64,000 bases of DNA from Actinopolyspora alba (GCF_900112765.1 NZ_FOMZ01000006.1:281705-345704); one strand, 5' to 3'; positions 19,902-33,965 are shown, counted from the stretch's first letter. Translations and numbers: made by a program. Notes: generated from the letters alone by a model not told the origin.

Positions 19902-20372
19902 TCAGCGCGACTCCCATACCCCTGTTTCACTGGTGCGCGCCGCGACGTCCGATGGAAGCTCGCCGGAGACGAGTTGGGCTATGGTGACATTCTCGAGCAC
20001 CTCTCGCAGGCTGCTGCGCACCGCGATCCAGACCCACTGCAGCACGGCGACCGAAGGATCGTACTGCACGTCCTCGGCTCGTTGGCCGTGTATGCTGACC
20101 AGTGGGCCGTCGGTGGCGCGAATCACATCGGCTATCGAGACAGTGCTCGGGTCCCGGGCCAGCACCCAGCCACCGGCCTGTCCCCGCCTGCTGGCTACGA
20201 AACCGGCACGCCGCAGGTCACTGAGCACGGCCTGCAGGAAGTTTCGTGGGATGTCCTGAGCGAGGGCGACGTCCTCGGCACTGACCGGCCCTTCCTGTGC
20301 ACGGGCTATCTCAACCAGCGCGCGCAACGCGTAGTCCACCTTGGCCGAAATCCGCATGGCTCGATTGTTCAT
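19902..20372 (-). CDS. Rrf2 family transcriptional regulator, cysteine-free
   Basis: ATG 20372 is chosen; ATG 20357 five codons later is also possible. The frame upstream is low-complexity arginine-rich. The 156-residue product starts with the Rrf2 winged helix: MRISAKVDYALRALVEIA, SAEDVALAQDIPRNFLQAV and the wing RRGQAGGWVLARD. There are no cysteines at all, so it cannot bind the IscR/NsrR/RirA-type iron-sulfur cluster. It resembles the CymR branch, which senses cysteine status via CysK or similar. It sits just upstream of the TauE/SafE exporter, with a palindrome between them, so sulfur-linked control is likely. Confidence 0.88.
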   Translation of the reverse strand: MNNRAMRISAKVDYALRALVEIARAQEGPVSAEDVALAQDIPRNFLQAVLSDLRRAGFVASRRGQAGGWVLARDPSTVSIADVIRATDGPLVSIHGQRAEDVQYDPSVAVLQWVWIAVRSSLREVLENVTIAQLVSGELPSDVAARTSETGVWESR

Positions 20373-20600
20373 CACATCCGGCTGGAACAGTGCCCCAGCC
20401 CTTCGACCGACGTCTCCTCGGGGACTTCGGTCGCACCGCCCCCCGCGTGAAACGGGGATCCGGAATCGCGAGCAGCGGCTGTTTCGGAAACGACTCGCAC
20501 GAGAGGTGGCGGGGGCGACCACTCCCCTAGCCGGTGCGGGGGCTCGCCGGCGGGGCCGGCCGTTAGGACGAGAGCGCGGGAGCCGGGCTCGCACGGCTTT

Positions 20601-20680
20601 CGGGGCCGCCCGCGCATGCGGACGGCCCCGAAGCTCGTGACGCGGACCGGAATGGCCGTCACGGTGAACCCAGAGGGTTC
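20601..20680 (-). terminator. Two hairpins after the serine protease gene
   Basis: The first hairpin downstream of the protease stop is GAACCC-AGA-GGGTTC (20666-20680). The second is CGGGGCCG (20601-20608) with CGGCCCCG (20623-20630). They lie in the 318-bp gap before the Rrf2 start and are good candidates for ending the protease transcript. The rest of the gap (20373-20600) shows only Rrf2 upstream sequence. Confidence 0.5.
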
Positions 20681-20690
20681 AACCGTGGGT

Positions 20691-21830
20691 TCAGCCGGTC
20701 ACCAGGCTCACGCCGTAGGCGTTGAGGGCCTCGTTGACGGGCTGGAAGTAGGTGGTGCCACCCGAGGTGCAGTCACCCGAACCACCCGAGGTCATGCCCT
20801 GGGCCTGGCTACCGGAGATGAAGGAACCACCGGAGTCACCGGGCTCGGCGCAGACATCGGTGCGGGTCAGACCGTAAACGGTACCGCTGGGGTAGCTGAC
20901 CGTCTGGTTCTTGGCCTGGATGGTGCCACAGTGCCAGCCCGTGGTCTGGCCGGAACGGCACACCGAGGAGCCGACCGCCGCCTCCTGCGAACCGCTCACG
21001 ATGCTGGCGTAGCCGTTGTACTGATCGACCCAGGGGCGCAGCGTGTCGTCGGAGCCGGTCCGCACGTACGAGTAGTCGTTGCCGGGGAAGGAGGAACCGG
21101 CGAACGTACCACTGGGGCTACCGGTGCTGTCGCCCGTGCTGCCGCAGTGACCCGCCGAGACGAATCCACCGGAGACGGAGAATCCGACCGAGCAGATCGT
21201 GGAACCGTTGATGGTGTAGCGCTGTCCACCGATCACGTCGGCGTAGGTGCGCGGCTGCTCGGCGGACTCGACCACGCTCACCGAGTCGCTGTCCACACCG
21301 GTGGAAGCGACGAATTCAGCCGCGCGGTCGGCGGTGCCTTTCTCCGTGGTCAACACCACGGAGTTGCTGGTCGTGTCGACGTACCAACCGGTGACCGATT
21401 TCGGAGCCCGCTTCGCGTTCCGATTCAGCGTGGTGTTGGCGGCACGCAGTTGTGCCTTGCTGTCGTCCACGAGCCTGGGAACGGCGTCCTCGGCCCGCAC
21501 CCTGTCGAATTCGGAACGGTCGGTGACACCCACGACCAGCTTCCCGAGGTCGGCGTCGTAGTGGAATCCGCCGAAACTGCTGCCGAGCTTGTCGGCCATA
21601 CCGTCGGCGGCCTGCCGCGCCACGGCTTCGGCATCGAGCCGTTGTTCGGCCTGCGCGTGACTCAGGCCGAGGTCACGCTGCATAGCCTGCATCATCGTGC
21701 TCGCGTGTCGTGGACTCGGATCCTCGGAAACCTTGGCGCTGTCCGCTGTGGCCGGTGCGGTCATGGCGGTCAGCGTTCCCGCCGCGAGAATCGCGGACGC
21801 CGCGATTCGGCCGGGCATTTTCCGCTGCAT
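20691..21830 (-). CDS. Secreted S1 serine protease (streptogrisin/alpha-lytic type) with prodomain
   Basis: ATG 21830 has GAGGGAG about 8 nt upstream. The 379-residue precursor has an export signal (residues 1 to about 29, MQRKMPGRIAASAILAAGT then APATA), a prodomain of about 165 residues, and a mature chymotrypsin-fold domain from about residue 198. The catalytic triad is H228 (SAGHCG), D252 (GNDYSY) and S333 (GDSGGS). Six cysteines in the mature part can pair as three disulfides, as in streptogrisins. The prodomain normally folds the enzyme and is removed outside the cell. It stands alone, with terminator hairpins after it. Confidence 0.93.
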   Translation of the reverse strand: MQRKMPGRIAASAILAAGTLTAMTAPATADSAKVSEDPSPRHASTMMQAMQRDLGLSHAQAEQRLDAEAVARQAADGMADKLGSSFGGFHYDADLGKLVVGVTDRSEFDRVRAEDAVPRLVDDSKAQLRAANTTLNRNAKRAPKSVTGWYVDTTSNSVVLTTEKGTADRAAEFVASTGVDSDSVSVVESAEQPRTYADVIGGQRYTINGSTICSVGFSVSGGFVSAGHCGSTGDSTGSPSGTFAGSSFPGNDYSYVRTGSDDTLRPWVDQYNGYASIVSGSQEAAVGSSVCRSGQTTGWHCGTIQAKNQTVSYPSGTVYGLTRTDVCAEPGDSGGSFISGSQAQGMTSGGSGDCTSGGTTYFQPVNEALNAYGVSLVTG

Positions 21831-21962
21831 CTGTGATCTCCCTCTACGCGAAAACGGTTTTGTCTTCGGTGGCAGGGAAGTTTCCGAGGAACACGATTCA
21901 GCGACAATACTGCGTTTGCAGCAGCGCTCGGCAATCGGAGTACATGCCACCGGAACACGCTC

Positions 21963-21975
21963 CGTATAAAATACG
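21963..21975. promoter_or_regulatory. AT-rich palindrome upstream of the protease gene
   Basis: CGTAT-AAA-ATACG is a perfect 5+3+5 inverted repeat, 132 bp upstream of the protease start, in a 480-bp gap (21831-22311) between that gene and the gltD terminator. The gap is comparatively AT-rich. No RNA gene or credible coding frame was seen in it. Operator or promoter function is inference. Confidence 0.35.
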
Positions 21976-22311
21976 CCCAGGAGGCGATCACGCCTTGGCG
22001 AATAATCGACGCGTGACCGGCGGCGGCATTGACAGCACCCTCCGCCCGTCTTAGGATTCACGACTCGCTTTTTGCGGCATAAACGTTTTGACCGGCGATT
22101 TCATCGTTGAAAACGGAACAACGAGTCCCCGATGCCACATCGAACGACCGGTTCACGTTGTGTATCCGAGAAAGCGCGACGGCATTCCGCCCCACGGAAC
22201 CGAACGTGTAAAACGGGAATGAAAAAGTATGATCAAATCATCGTGGGGCTGCGCCGAACGAGTGAGGCGAAGTGGGGCTCGCACAGCACCGCCCGGGAGC
22301 CGCGCGAGCCG

Positions 22312-22342
22312 AGTGGGGCTGCCCGACGTGGACAGCCCCACT
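22312..22342 (-). terminator. gltBD terminator hairpin
   Basis: AGTGGGGCTG (22312-22321) and CAGCCCCACT (22333-22342) make a perfect 10-bp stem with an 11-nt loop, 7 nt beyond the gltD stop. Two further GTGGGGCT copies lie nearby (22244 and 22272) and could pair with the same CAGCCCCAC arm. Confidence 0.65.
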
Positions 22343-22349
22343 TCAGGTG

Positions 22350-28365
<6,016 letters not shown>

Positions 28366-28485
28366 TCGGATCCTCCCGTCGTCAGGCAACGACCTCAGCC
28401 ACGCGAACAGTGGGGACGAGATCGTAGAAACCTCTCCGGAGCTGACAAGAAGGATGCGCCGTTGCACTCTTGGTCAGTTTGCGGA

Positions 28486-28535
28486 ACTATACAGATTTCC
28501 GAGTTGCACGACTACGAGTAAGTAACACGTGTTAC
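28486..28535 (-). promoter_or_regulatory. gltB promoter and operator candidate
   Basis: Reading toward gltB, a TATAGT -10 occurs at 28491-28486. About 30 bp upstream is the perfect 14-bp palindrome GTAACACGTGTTAC (28522-28535). GTAAC/GTTAC half-sites recall nitrogen-regulator (GlnR-type) boxes, but the spacing does not fit the usual GTNAC-N6-GAAAC pattern. A TetR-, LacI- or other dimeric regulator is equally possible. A second TACGAT hexamer with TTGTCA 16 nt upstream lies nearer the gene. Confidence 0.5.
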
Positions 28536-29077
28536 ACCCGTAGGTCCTGTTCCCGGACTCTGGGACAACATGATCGCGAAACGTAGCGGCGCACACACTT
28601 CGAGCACCGGACAACGGGGTCGCCGCCGAACCGAACCGATCTCGGAAGAGCCACTACGGGGATCGCCCGCCTTCACGATGTTGTGCTTTCACCACGATAC
28701 CCGGCGACGTCCATATGGCCGATTTTATTTCATTCAACACTGAAACAATAGACATAACAAATGGGGGCGTTCACGCGCCCTCCAGCTCGAGGAGGCGTCC
28801 ACCGGGTGCGCCGAGCACCTTCCGGGCGAAGACGGACCGATGACGAAATCGGCCCCCGGAGCGCGGAACCCGAAAAGTCGGCACGCGGTCACCGAAGGCG
28901 ACGAAACGCCCGAGGAAGCGGCGCCCGCGACCTCAGCAACGGGCAAATCCCGCCGTTGACCAGCGAGGACAATTGTGACACCCCTCGCGCGAGCGAAGTG
29001 AGCCATTTCATTGCGCGTTTCCGCGCCGAACAGCAGACTGCGCGACGATCGGCCGGACAGCACGAGAAAGTGATCAG
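28536..29077. other. Long divergent intergenic region gltB / small-gene pair
   Basis: This 542-bp stretch holds the second copy of the AT-rich 23-mer (28723-28745) and upstream sequence of the DUF6400-like gene. No tRNA, riboswitch or convincing small gene was recognised; the apparent frames here are shadows or run across the next genes. Confidence 0.4.
28723..28745. repeat. AT-rich 23-mer, copy 2
   Basis: It matches 18005-18027 with one mismatch; the 19-bp core is identical. The arms TTTCA and TGAAA are inverted around 8 bp. It lies 358 bp upstream of gltB and 333 bp upstream of the first gene on the other strand, in a region of clearly lower GC than its surroundings. Confidence 0.6.
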
Positions 29078-29326
29078 ATGAGCGCTGGTGACAATTCCAC
29101 CGAGCTGGAATTCAACATCGATCTCGGCGCGGAGGAGATGCGACGGCGCGCCGAGATCACGCGGGCCCTGGGTGATGACTGGGACCCCGCGGAGCAGCTG
29201 CTCGGCGAGCGCGAAGCGCACGCACTGCTGTACTCCGGGCTCGACGAGTGGCAGCGCGGCATCTACGAGCAGCTGGTTCGGGCGGGAGTGCTCCCCGAGG
29301 GCATCGGTGGCGAGCATGCCGATTGA
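29078..29326 (+). CDS. Small actinobacterial protein (DUF6400-like)
   Basis: An 82-residue acidic protein: LEFNIDLGAEEMRRRAEITR, DDWDPAEQLLGEREAHALLY, SGLDEWQRGIYEQLVRAGVL. The repeated pattern of helix, DDWDP turn and ALLYSGLD fits a small helical family I recall as DUF6400; I am not certain of the number. There are no catalytic residues or membrane segments. Its stop lies inside the start of a zinc-ribbon gene (11-bp overlap), so the pair is co-translated. Function unknown. The pairing suggests a two-protein module. Confidence 0.72.
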   Translation: MSAGDNSTELEFNIDLGAEEMRRRAEITRALGDDWDPAEQLLGEREAHALLYSGLDEWQRGIYEQLVRAGVLPEGIGGEHAD

Positions 29327-29540
29327 CCCGTTCGCCGACATCGGCCGCCGCGCCTGGCTCGACTGCCCCAACTGCCACCACGGGCAGAACTGCTCGGAAT
29401 GCCTGCTCGGACGTTCCTGCAGCGACCACTGGCAGTACCTGCTGTCCAACTCCGGAACCCTGCTGTACCTGCAGTGCCCCAGCTGCACCCATCTCTGGCA
29501 GCACGACACGCACGGTGGTCGCACCGAGCGGAGGTGCTGA
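29316..29540 (+). CDS. Small zinc-ribbon protein
   Basis: A 74-residue protein starting at ATG 29316 inside the previous gene. Its cysteines form two CxxC groups and one further pair: CPNC, then CSEC, a CSDHW, and CPSC followed by THLWQHDTH. That is enough ligands for two zinc sites, a double-ribbon with a tryptophan-rich loop. The cysteine/histidine pattern is the only identifiable feature. Nucleic-acid or protein binding is likely by analogy. Overlap with the upstream gene implies the pair acts together. Confidence 0.7.
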   Translation: MPIDPFADIGRRAWLDCPNCHHGQNCSECLLGRSCSDHWQYLLSNSGTLLYLQCPSCTHLWQHDTHGGRTERRC

Positions 29541-29707
29541 ATCCCTCGACCACGCCGGCTGATCGCCCGTGACGTGCCGTAACCGCGAATCTGGAGGCGA
29601 GCCCGGCGCAGCCACGCACCGCGAAACGCCCCGTCTCACTGCTAGCTGGCGGCAGCGGGCACTCGCCACACGGCCTTCAACTCCGCACAGGTGCGGAACG
29701 GAGCCGT

Positions 29708-30086
29708 TCAGCCGGACCGGCTGCCTTCGAGCAGCCGATCACCGATGGAGCTGCGCCGGTACAGCACGTGCCGTCCGTCACGTATCCGGATGAGCAGCCC
29801 CGAGTCGTACAACACGCGCAGGTGCTGGGACACGGCACTCGCGGTGACCCCGAGACGCCGGGCGAGTTCGACGGTGGGTGTCGGCTCGTCGAGCAGTGCG
29901 AGCAACCTGGCTCTGGGAGCGCCGAGCAACGGGGCGAGGACGGCCGTGTCAACAGGGGGTTCGGTGGACCAGAGCGTGGCCACTCCCTTCCTGAAGCACC
30001 CGAAGGCTGAGCAGCGTCTCGTGCAGTGGCGAGATGACGAAGCGCGTATCCGCCAGATCCTCGACACCCAGCACGAAACTGATCAT
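29708..30086 (-). pseudogene. ArsR-type (DUF5937-like) regulator, collapsed remnant
   Basis: ATG 30086 begins a recognisable N-terminus (VLGVEDLADTRFVISPLHET, LLSLRVLQEGSGHALV) that stops at 29949. In a different frame, immediately downstream, sits the C-terminal winged helix: ARLLALLDEPTPTVELARR, LGVTASAVSQHLRVLYDSG and DGRHVLYRRS. In intact relatives about 200 residues separate these parts. So roughly the middle of the gene has been lost and the remains are out of frame. The neighbouring divergent MFS gene is a usual partner of this regulator class. Confidence 0.72.
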
Positions 30087-30330
30087 TAAGTCGTAAGCTA
30101 CATCGATTCTCCCCGAACGGTCGATACGTTGCACTACCGTGCGTGTCACCCGGAATTCACACGAGCTCCACCGGTTCCACCGAGCGCTGTCTCGGTGCTG
30201 ACCGGTCAGTTCCAACCAGTCGAACGTCCCGGTCGGAAGACCTTGCCCGCTCCGTCCCGAGTAGAACTCGGGAGACGGAGTCGCGTGCCCATTCCGCCCG
30301 GTCAAATCACCGACGAACGGTTGGACCGAG

Positions 30331-31614
30331 ATGAGCAGGCGAATGCTGTTCGTCCTGGCCGTGACCTGTGGCGTGGCCGTGGGCAACATCTACTTCCCGC
30401 AGGCGCTCGTCCCACTGATCGCCACCGGACTGGGCACCTCGTCGGACGGGGCGACGCTGGCCGTGTCGGCCACACAGATCGGTTACGCGGGTGGGATCTT
30501 CCTGCTGGTCCCATTGGGGGACCGCCTTCCACACCGGCGACTTCTGCTCGCTCTGCTCGGTCTCACGGGGTTCGGCCTGCTACTAGCGGGATGCGCCCGA
30601 AACCTGCCACTGCTGGTAGCCGGCAGCGTGCTGGTAGGACTCACCACGGTGGGAGCGCAGGTGATCGGTCCGCTGGCAGCAGGGCTGGTGGAGGACCACC
30701 GCCGGGCGGCTGTGCTCGGCACCCTGTTGAGCGGCTCGGTCGGCGGCATGATCCTGGCCCGTGCTTTCAGCGGCACGCTCGGCGAATGGTTCGGATGGCG
30801 AGTTCCGTACCTGGCGGCCGCCGTACTGGTATTCGTCCTGTTGGCCGTTCTCTCCCGCATGCTGCCGTACACCTCCCCGCGGTCGCGAGAGCACTACCCC
30901 TCACTGCTGGGGGAATCGCTGCGCCTGCTGTTCACCGAACCGGAGCTGCGTCGCTCCTGCCTCTACCAGGCAGCCGTGTTCGCCGGCTTCTCGGCAGTGT
31001 GGACCACCCTGGCGATCCTGCTGACGGGACCGGTCTACGGGCTGGGGACCTCAGCGGTAGGGCTGTTCGCGCTGGTCGGCGGTGTCACCGCATGTTGCAC
31101 GCCGCTCGCCGGAGGTTGGGTGGATCGACAGGGTCCTGATCCGGTCAATCTCGTTTGCATGTTCGGCGTACTCGTCTCGGCCGCGGTCCTGGCCGGAGGC
31201 GCCCACGGCGACAGGATCGGTCTGCTCGCTCTGATCATCGGCACGTTACTGCTCGACGTGGCAATGCAGTGCGGCATGGTCGCGAACCAGGCCCGTGTGT
31301 ACGCACTGCGTCCCGAGCGACGGAGCAGGCTCAACACCGCCTACATGACGTGCGCTTATCTGGGCGGCAGCGCCGGATCGTGGATCGGGTCGCACGTATA
31401 CGACCTGTTCGGCTGGTCCGGGGTGTGGGTTCGTGGTCCTGCTCACCACTCCGGCCCTGCTCCGCCACCTGCTGACGCCCCCTGCTCGAAAACGGGGTCG
31501 GGATCGCTCCTCGGTGGTGGGAGACTCGGGAACGTGCCGACCGCCACGGTGAACATCCGCCCGGCCCGGGTGCACGACGCTCACGCGCTCGGGGAGATCC
31601 ACGTGGCCTCGTGA
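30331..31614 (+). CDS. MFS transporter with C-terminal frameshift
   Basis: ATG 30331 starts a 12-helix-type MFS protein: MLFVLAVTCGVAVGNIYFPQ, the loop VPLGDRLPHRRLLLAL (motif A) and FGWRVPYLAAAVLVFV in the middle. The frame is normal to about residue 365 (GWSGVW), but then reads proline- and histidine-rich nonsense. One extra G in the GGG at 31427-31429 would restore FVVLLTTPALLRHLL, the expected last helix, ending at 31552 and overlapping the GNAT start. I therefore see a real gene with a single-base insertion; the native end would be 31552. Drug or metabolite efflux is the likely function. Confidence 0.78.
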   Translation: MSRRMLFVLAVTCGVAVGNIYFPQALVPLIATGLGTSSDGATLAVSATQIGYAGGIFLLVPLGDRLPHRRLLLALLGLTGFGLLLAGCARNLPLLVAGSVLVGLTTVGAQVIGPLAAGLVEDHRRAAVLGTLLSGSVGGMILARAFSGTLGEWFGWRVPYLAAAVLVFVLLAVLSRMLPYTSPRSREHYPSLLGESLRLLFTEPELRRSCLYQAAVFAGFSAVWTTLAILLTGPVYGLGTSAVGLFALVGGVTACCTPLAGGWVDRQGPDPVNLVCMFGVLVSAAVLAGGAHGDRIGLLALIIGTLLLDVAMQCGMVANQARVYALRPERRSRLNTAYMTCAYLGGSAGSWIGSHVYDLFGWSGVWVRGPAHHSGPAPPPADAPCSKTGSGSLLGGGRLGNVPTATVNIRPARVHDAHALGEIHVAS

Positions 31615-31809
31615 CGAGCCGCCTACGCGGGGCTGCTCCCCGCCGAGTACCTGGACCGGTTGTCCTTGACCGATCGGCGACGAGCTCGGTTCTACGAACA
31701 ACGCGGTTGGGAATGTCTCGGAACCACCCGGACGGAAACGCTCGGCGACGGTGACGTGCGAGTGGAGGAGGTCCGGTACCGGTATGTGCCCACCTTCCAC
31801 CGGAGATGA
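31534..31809 (+). pseudogene. GNAT acetyltransferase remnant
   Basis: GTG 31534 starts VNIRPARVHDAHALGEIHVA, the typical opening of a GNAT enzyme. An in-frame TGA at 31612-31614 sits where the family has W or Q (VAS-stop-RAAYAGLLPAEYL). After DRLSLTDRRRA the sequence jumps to the C-terminal FYEQRGWECLGTTR segment, so the central acetyl-CoA binding part (about 80 residues) is missing. The whole is 92 codons. It is a double lesion, so the enzyme is dead. Its start overlaps the restored MFS end, as in an operon. Confidence 0.8.
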
Positions 31810-31964
31810 GACTCCCCTCGTCCTCTCACACCTCGTCCCTCGACCGAAGGAGTGGCCTGCAACGCGGCCCCACCGGGGCGACCCTCACGGGGAGAAGTGT
31901 CGGTCCCGGGGGTCACACTGCGACTTCCGTTCCGTACCGGTAAGAGAGCGGGGATGTGGATCGC

Positions 31965-32885
31965 ATGAGCGGCAAGCTACAGGGCAAGGTGGCACTGGTC
32001 GCCGGAGCCACCCGGAGCGCGGGCAGAGCGATCGCGGTTGAGCTGGGAACCGCCGGAGCCACGGTTTACGTCACGGGACGCAGCACTCGTGAGCAACGTT
32101 CGGAGTACGACCGCCCGGAGACGATCGAGGAGACCGCCGAGCTGGTCACTCTGTCCGGTGGTCACGGCATCGCCGTCCAAGTCGACCACCTGGACGAGCA
32201 ACAGGTCCGGGCACTGACCGAGCGGATCGACCGTGAACACGGGCGGCTCGATGTACTGGTCAACGACGTTTGGGGCGGCGAGAAGCTGTTCGAGTGGAAC
32301 ACGACGCTGTGGCAGCACTCATTGAACAACGGACTGCGGCTACTGCGGCTCGGAATCGACACTCACCTGATCACCAGCGCGTTCGCACTCCCTCTACTGA
32401 TCAGGAATTCGGGCGGGTTGGTCGTGGAGATGACCGACGGCACGGCCGAGTACAACGAGGTTAACTACCGTGCTGCCACGGGTGCCTACTACGACCTCGC
32501 CAAGGTGTCGGTGACTCGATTGGCGCTCGCCCAGGCCGAGGAGCTGCGTCCCTACGGCGGCACTGCCGTGGCGTTGACACCGGGCTGGTTGCGTTCGGAG
32601 ATGATGCTCGACGCCTTCGGCGTCACCGAACAGAACTGGCGTGACGCCGTCGAGGCTCAGCCGCACTTCGCCATCTCGGAGTCTCCACACTACGTGGGGC
32701 GTGCGGTAACCGCGCTGGCCACCGATCCCGAGGTGGCACGCTGGTCCGGGCAGTCGTTGTCCAGCGGTGGCCTCGCCGGGGTGTACGGGTTCACCGACCT
32801 CGACGGCAGCCGCCCCGACGCATGGCGCTACATCGCCGAGGTTCAGGACCCAGGCAACCCAGCGGACACGGCCGGATACCGGTAG
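31965..32885 (+). CDS. SDR family oxidoreductase
   Basis: ATG 31965 is used; a GTG at 31956 would add three residues. The 306-residue protein begins LQGKVALVAGATRSAGRAIA with an NAD(P)-binding glycine loop (GATRSAG). The catalytic pair is in AYYDLAKVSVTRLAL (YxxxK). The MTDGTAEY strand precedes it, where the family serine would be expected, and is slightly unusual. C-terminal VALTPGWLRSEMML fits the PG motif. Length (306) is longer than classical SDRs, with a C-terminal extension on substrate-binding loops. The substrate cannot be read. Confidence 0.88.
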   Translation: MSGKLQGKVALVAGATRSAGRAIAVELGTAGATVYVTGRSTREQRSEYDRPETIEETAELVTLSGGHGIAVQVDHLDEQQVRALTERIDREHGRLDVLVNDVWGGEKLFEWNTTLWQHSLNNGLRLLRLGIDTHLITSAFALPLLIRNSGGLVVEMTDGTAEYNEVNYRAATGAYYDLAKVSVTRLALAQAEELRPYGGTAVALTPGWLRSEMMLDAFGVTEQNWRDAVEAQPHFAISESPHYVGRAVTALATDPEVARWSGQSLSSGGLAGVYGFTDLDGSRPDAWRYIAEVQDPGNPADTAGYR

Positions 32886-32966
32886 CCGGTTGCCCGGTCG
32901 GACTCGGCGGCACGGTCGGACCCGACGATTCGTCAGCTCGTTCCGACGACGTGACGTCCATAAGTG

Positions 32967-32995
32967 ACCTGGCAAGATCTCAGAACCTGCCAGGT
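32967..32995. terminator. Hairpin after the SDR gene
   Basis: ACCTGGCA (32967-32974) and TGCCAGGT (32988-32995) form a perfect 8-bp stem with a 13-nt loop, 81 nt beyond the SDR stop. It is followed by ATTCTCCCC rather than a U-run. An operator for an unseen partner is an alternative. The gap 32886-33225 otherwise looks empty. Confidence 0.4.
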
Positions 32996-33225
32996 ATTCT
33001 CCCCTCCGAGATGGGTGGCTCGTGCCCCCGGGAACGCTGACCACTGTTCGGCGAGCAACCGTTCCACAGGCCCTCGACGAGCTCGCGCCGTTGCCGAAAT
33101 TTGGTAAGCCGCCGGAGGACCACGGCCCGAAGGAGCGAGCTTCACGCTCCGAGAAACAACGAAGTTACGAAACCGGCCACGAGGTGCCGATTCCGGGAGG
33201 AAGCAGAATCGGTACATGCGCACAC

Positions 33226-33768
33226 GTGCTGCCGCACCTCGCTCCGCTGCTCGCGCTGCACAGCTGCGCACCGTCCACACTGCCCGATCCGGACGCCTTC
33301 ACGGAACGTCTCGCCGCTCCCCTGGCTTTCGGTCCCCGGCCGCAACGGCTCACCTGGCGCGCGGTACGCGTTCTGACCGCTTCGGACCGTGGTCTGCGAG
33401 TGATGATGTCCTCGTTGTCACGGCTGCCGGTCCGGCAGTGGTGGTCGCAGTGGAGCCGGGACGATCGCGCGGCGGCACGCGAAACCTTCTCGATGATGGG
33501 GTCCGGCTCGGGATTCGTCACCGATCTCCGCCAGGCTCGCCCGGAACGATCGTCCTACCGGGAGTCGACACTGCGATCGCTGCCGTGCCCGACGCTGGTC
33601 ACGGCCTCCCGGCACGACGGCGGGGTCGCGTTCGAGCACGCCGAGGACTTCGGACGCACCATCCCGCGGGTACGCCTGGTGGAAACCGGGGCGCCGAGTC
33701 ACTTCCACTGGCTCGGTGCCTCACGGGGCAGCGTCTCGCGAGCGGTCCGCGAGTTCCTCGCCGCCTGA
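33226..33768 (+). pseudogene. Alpha/beta hydrolase, N-terminal half missing
   Basis: From the in-frame GTG 33226 (180 codons) only the cap and C-terminal half of an alpha/beta hydrolase is recognisable: DPDAFTERLAAPLAFG, then LPCPTLVTASRHDGGVAFEH with the acid residue, and VETGAPSHFHWLG with the catalytic histidine. There is no GxSxG nucleophile elbow and no oxyanion strand upstream. The frame further up (to 33022) gives no homologous sequence. It is a 5'-truncated gene. The DUF6400/ArsR/MFS/GNAT debris close by indicates local gene loss. Confidence 0.65.
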
Positions 33769-33950
33769 GCGGTGAGCCGGACGAGGACCACCGGATACCA
33801 CCGCATACGACAATGTGAGAGCTCCGTACCACTTACGACCGGCCCGGCACCGTATCCGTTCCGAATCACCGTCGACAACTGTCGTGGACACCTCGCGGGC
33901 ACGGTGAGTCCCGACCGGGCTCCGGTTCGTGAGAAGAATTCCGGGCCGTC

Positions 33951-33963
33951 TATCTTTCGAAAG
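33951..33963 (+). promoter_or_regulatory. -10 element and palindrome at the GT-C-like gene start
   Basis: TATCTT (33951-33956) is a -10 hexamer ending 9 nt before ATG 33966 without a ribosome site. The palindrome CTTTCGAAAG (33954-33963) overlaps it, placing an operator-like site directly on the start. Confidence 0.4.
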
Positions 33964-33965
33964 TA

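Noticed and set aside
22312..22342. A possible CRISPR-like repeat because of the repeated GTGGGGCT.
   Set aside because: There are only three unequal spacings and no spacer pattern; it is better explained as a terminator region.
28522..28535. Classical GlnR box upstream of gltB.
   Set aside because: Only one GTNAC half fits and the GAAAC half at the required 6-bp spacing is missing, so I keep it as an unassigned palindrome.
33022..33225. The first 68 codons of the frame leading into the hydrolase remnant.
   Set aside because: They contain low-complexity charged sequence without resemblance to the hydrolase N-terminus and no ribosome site.
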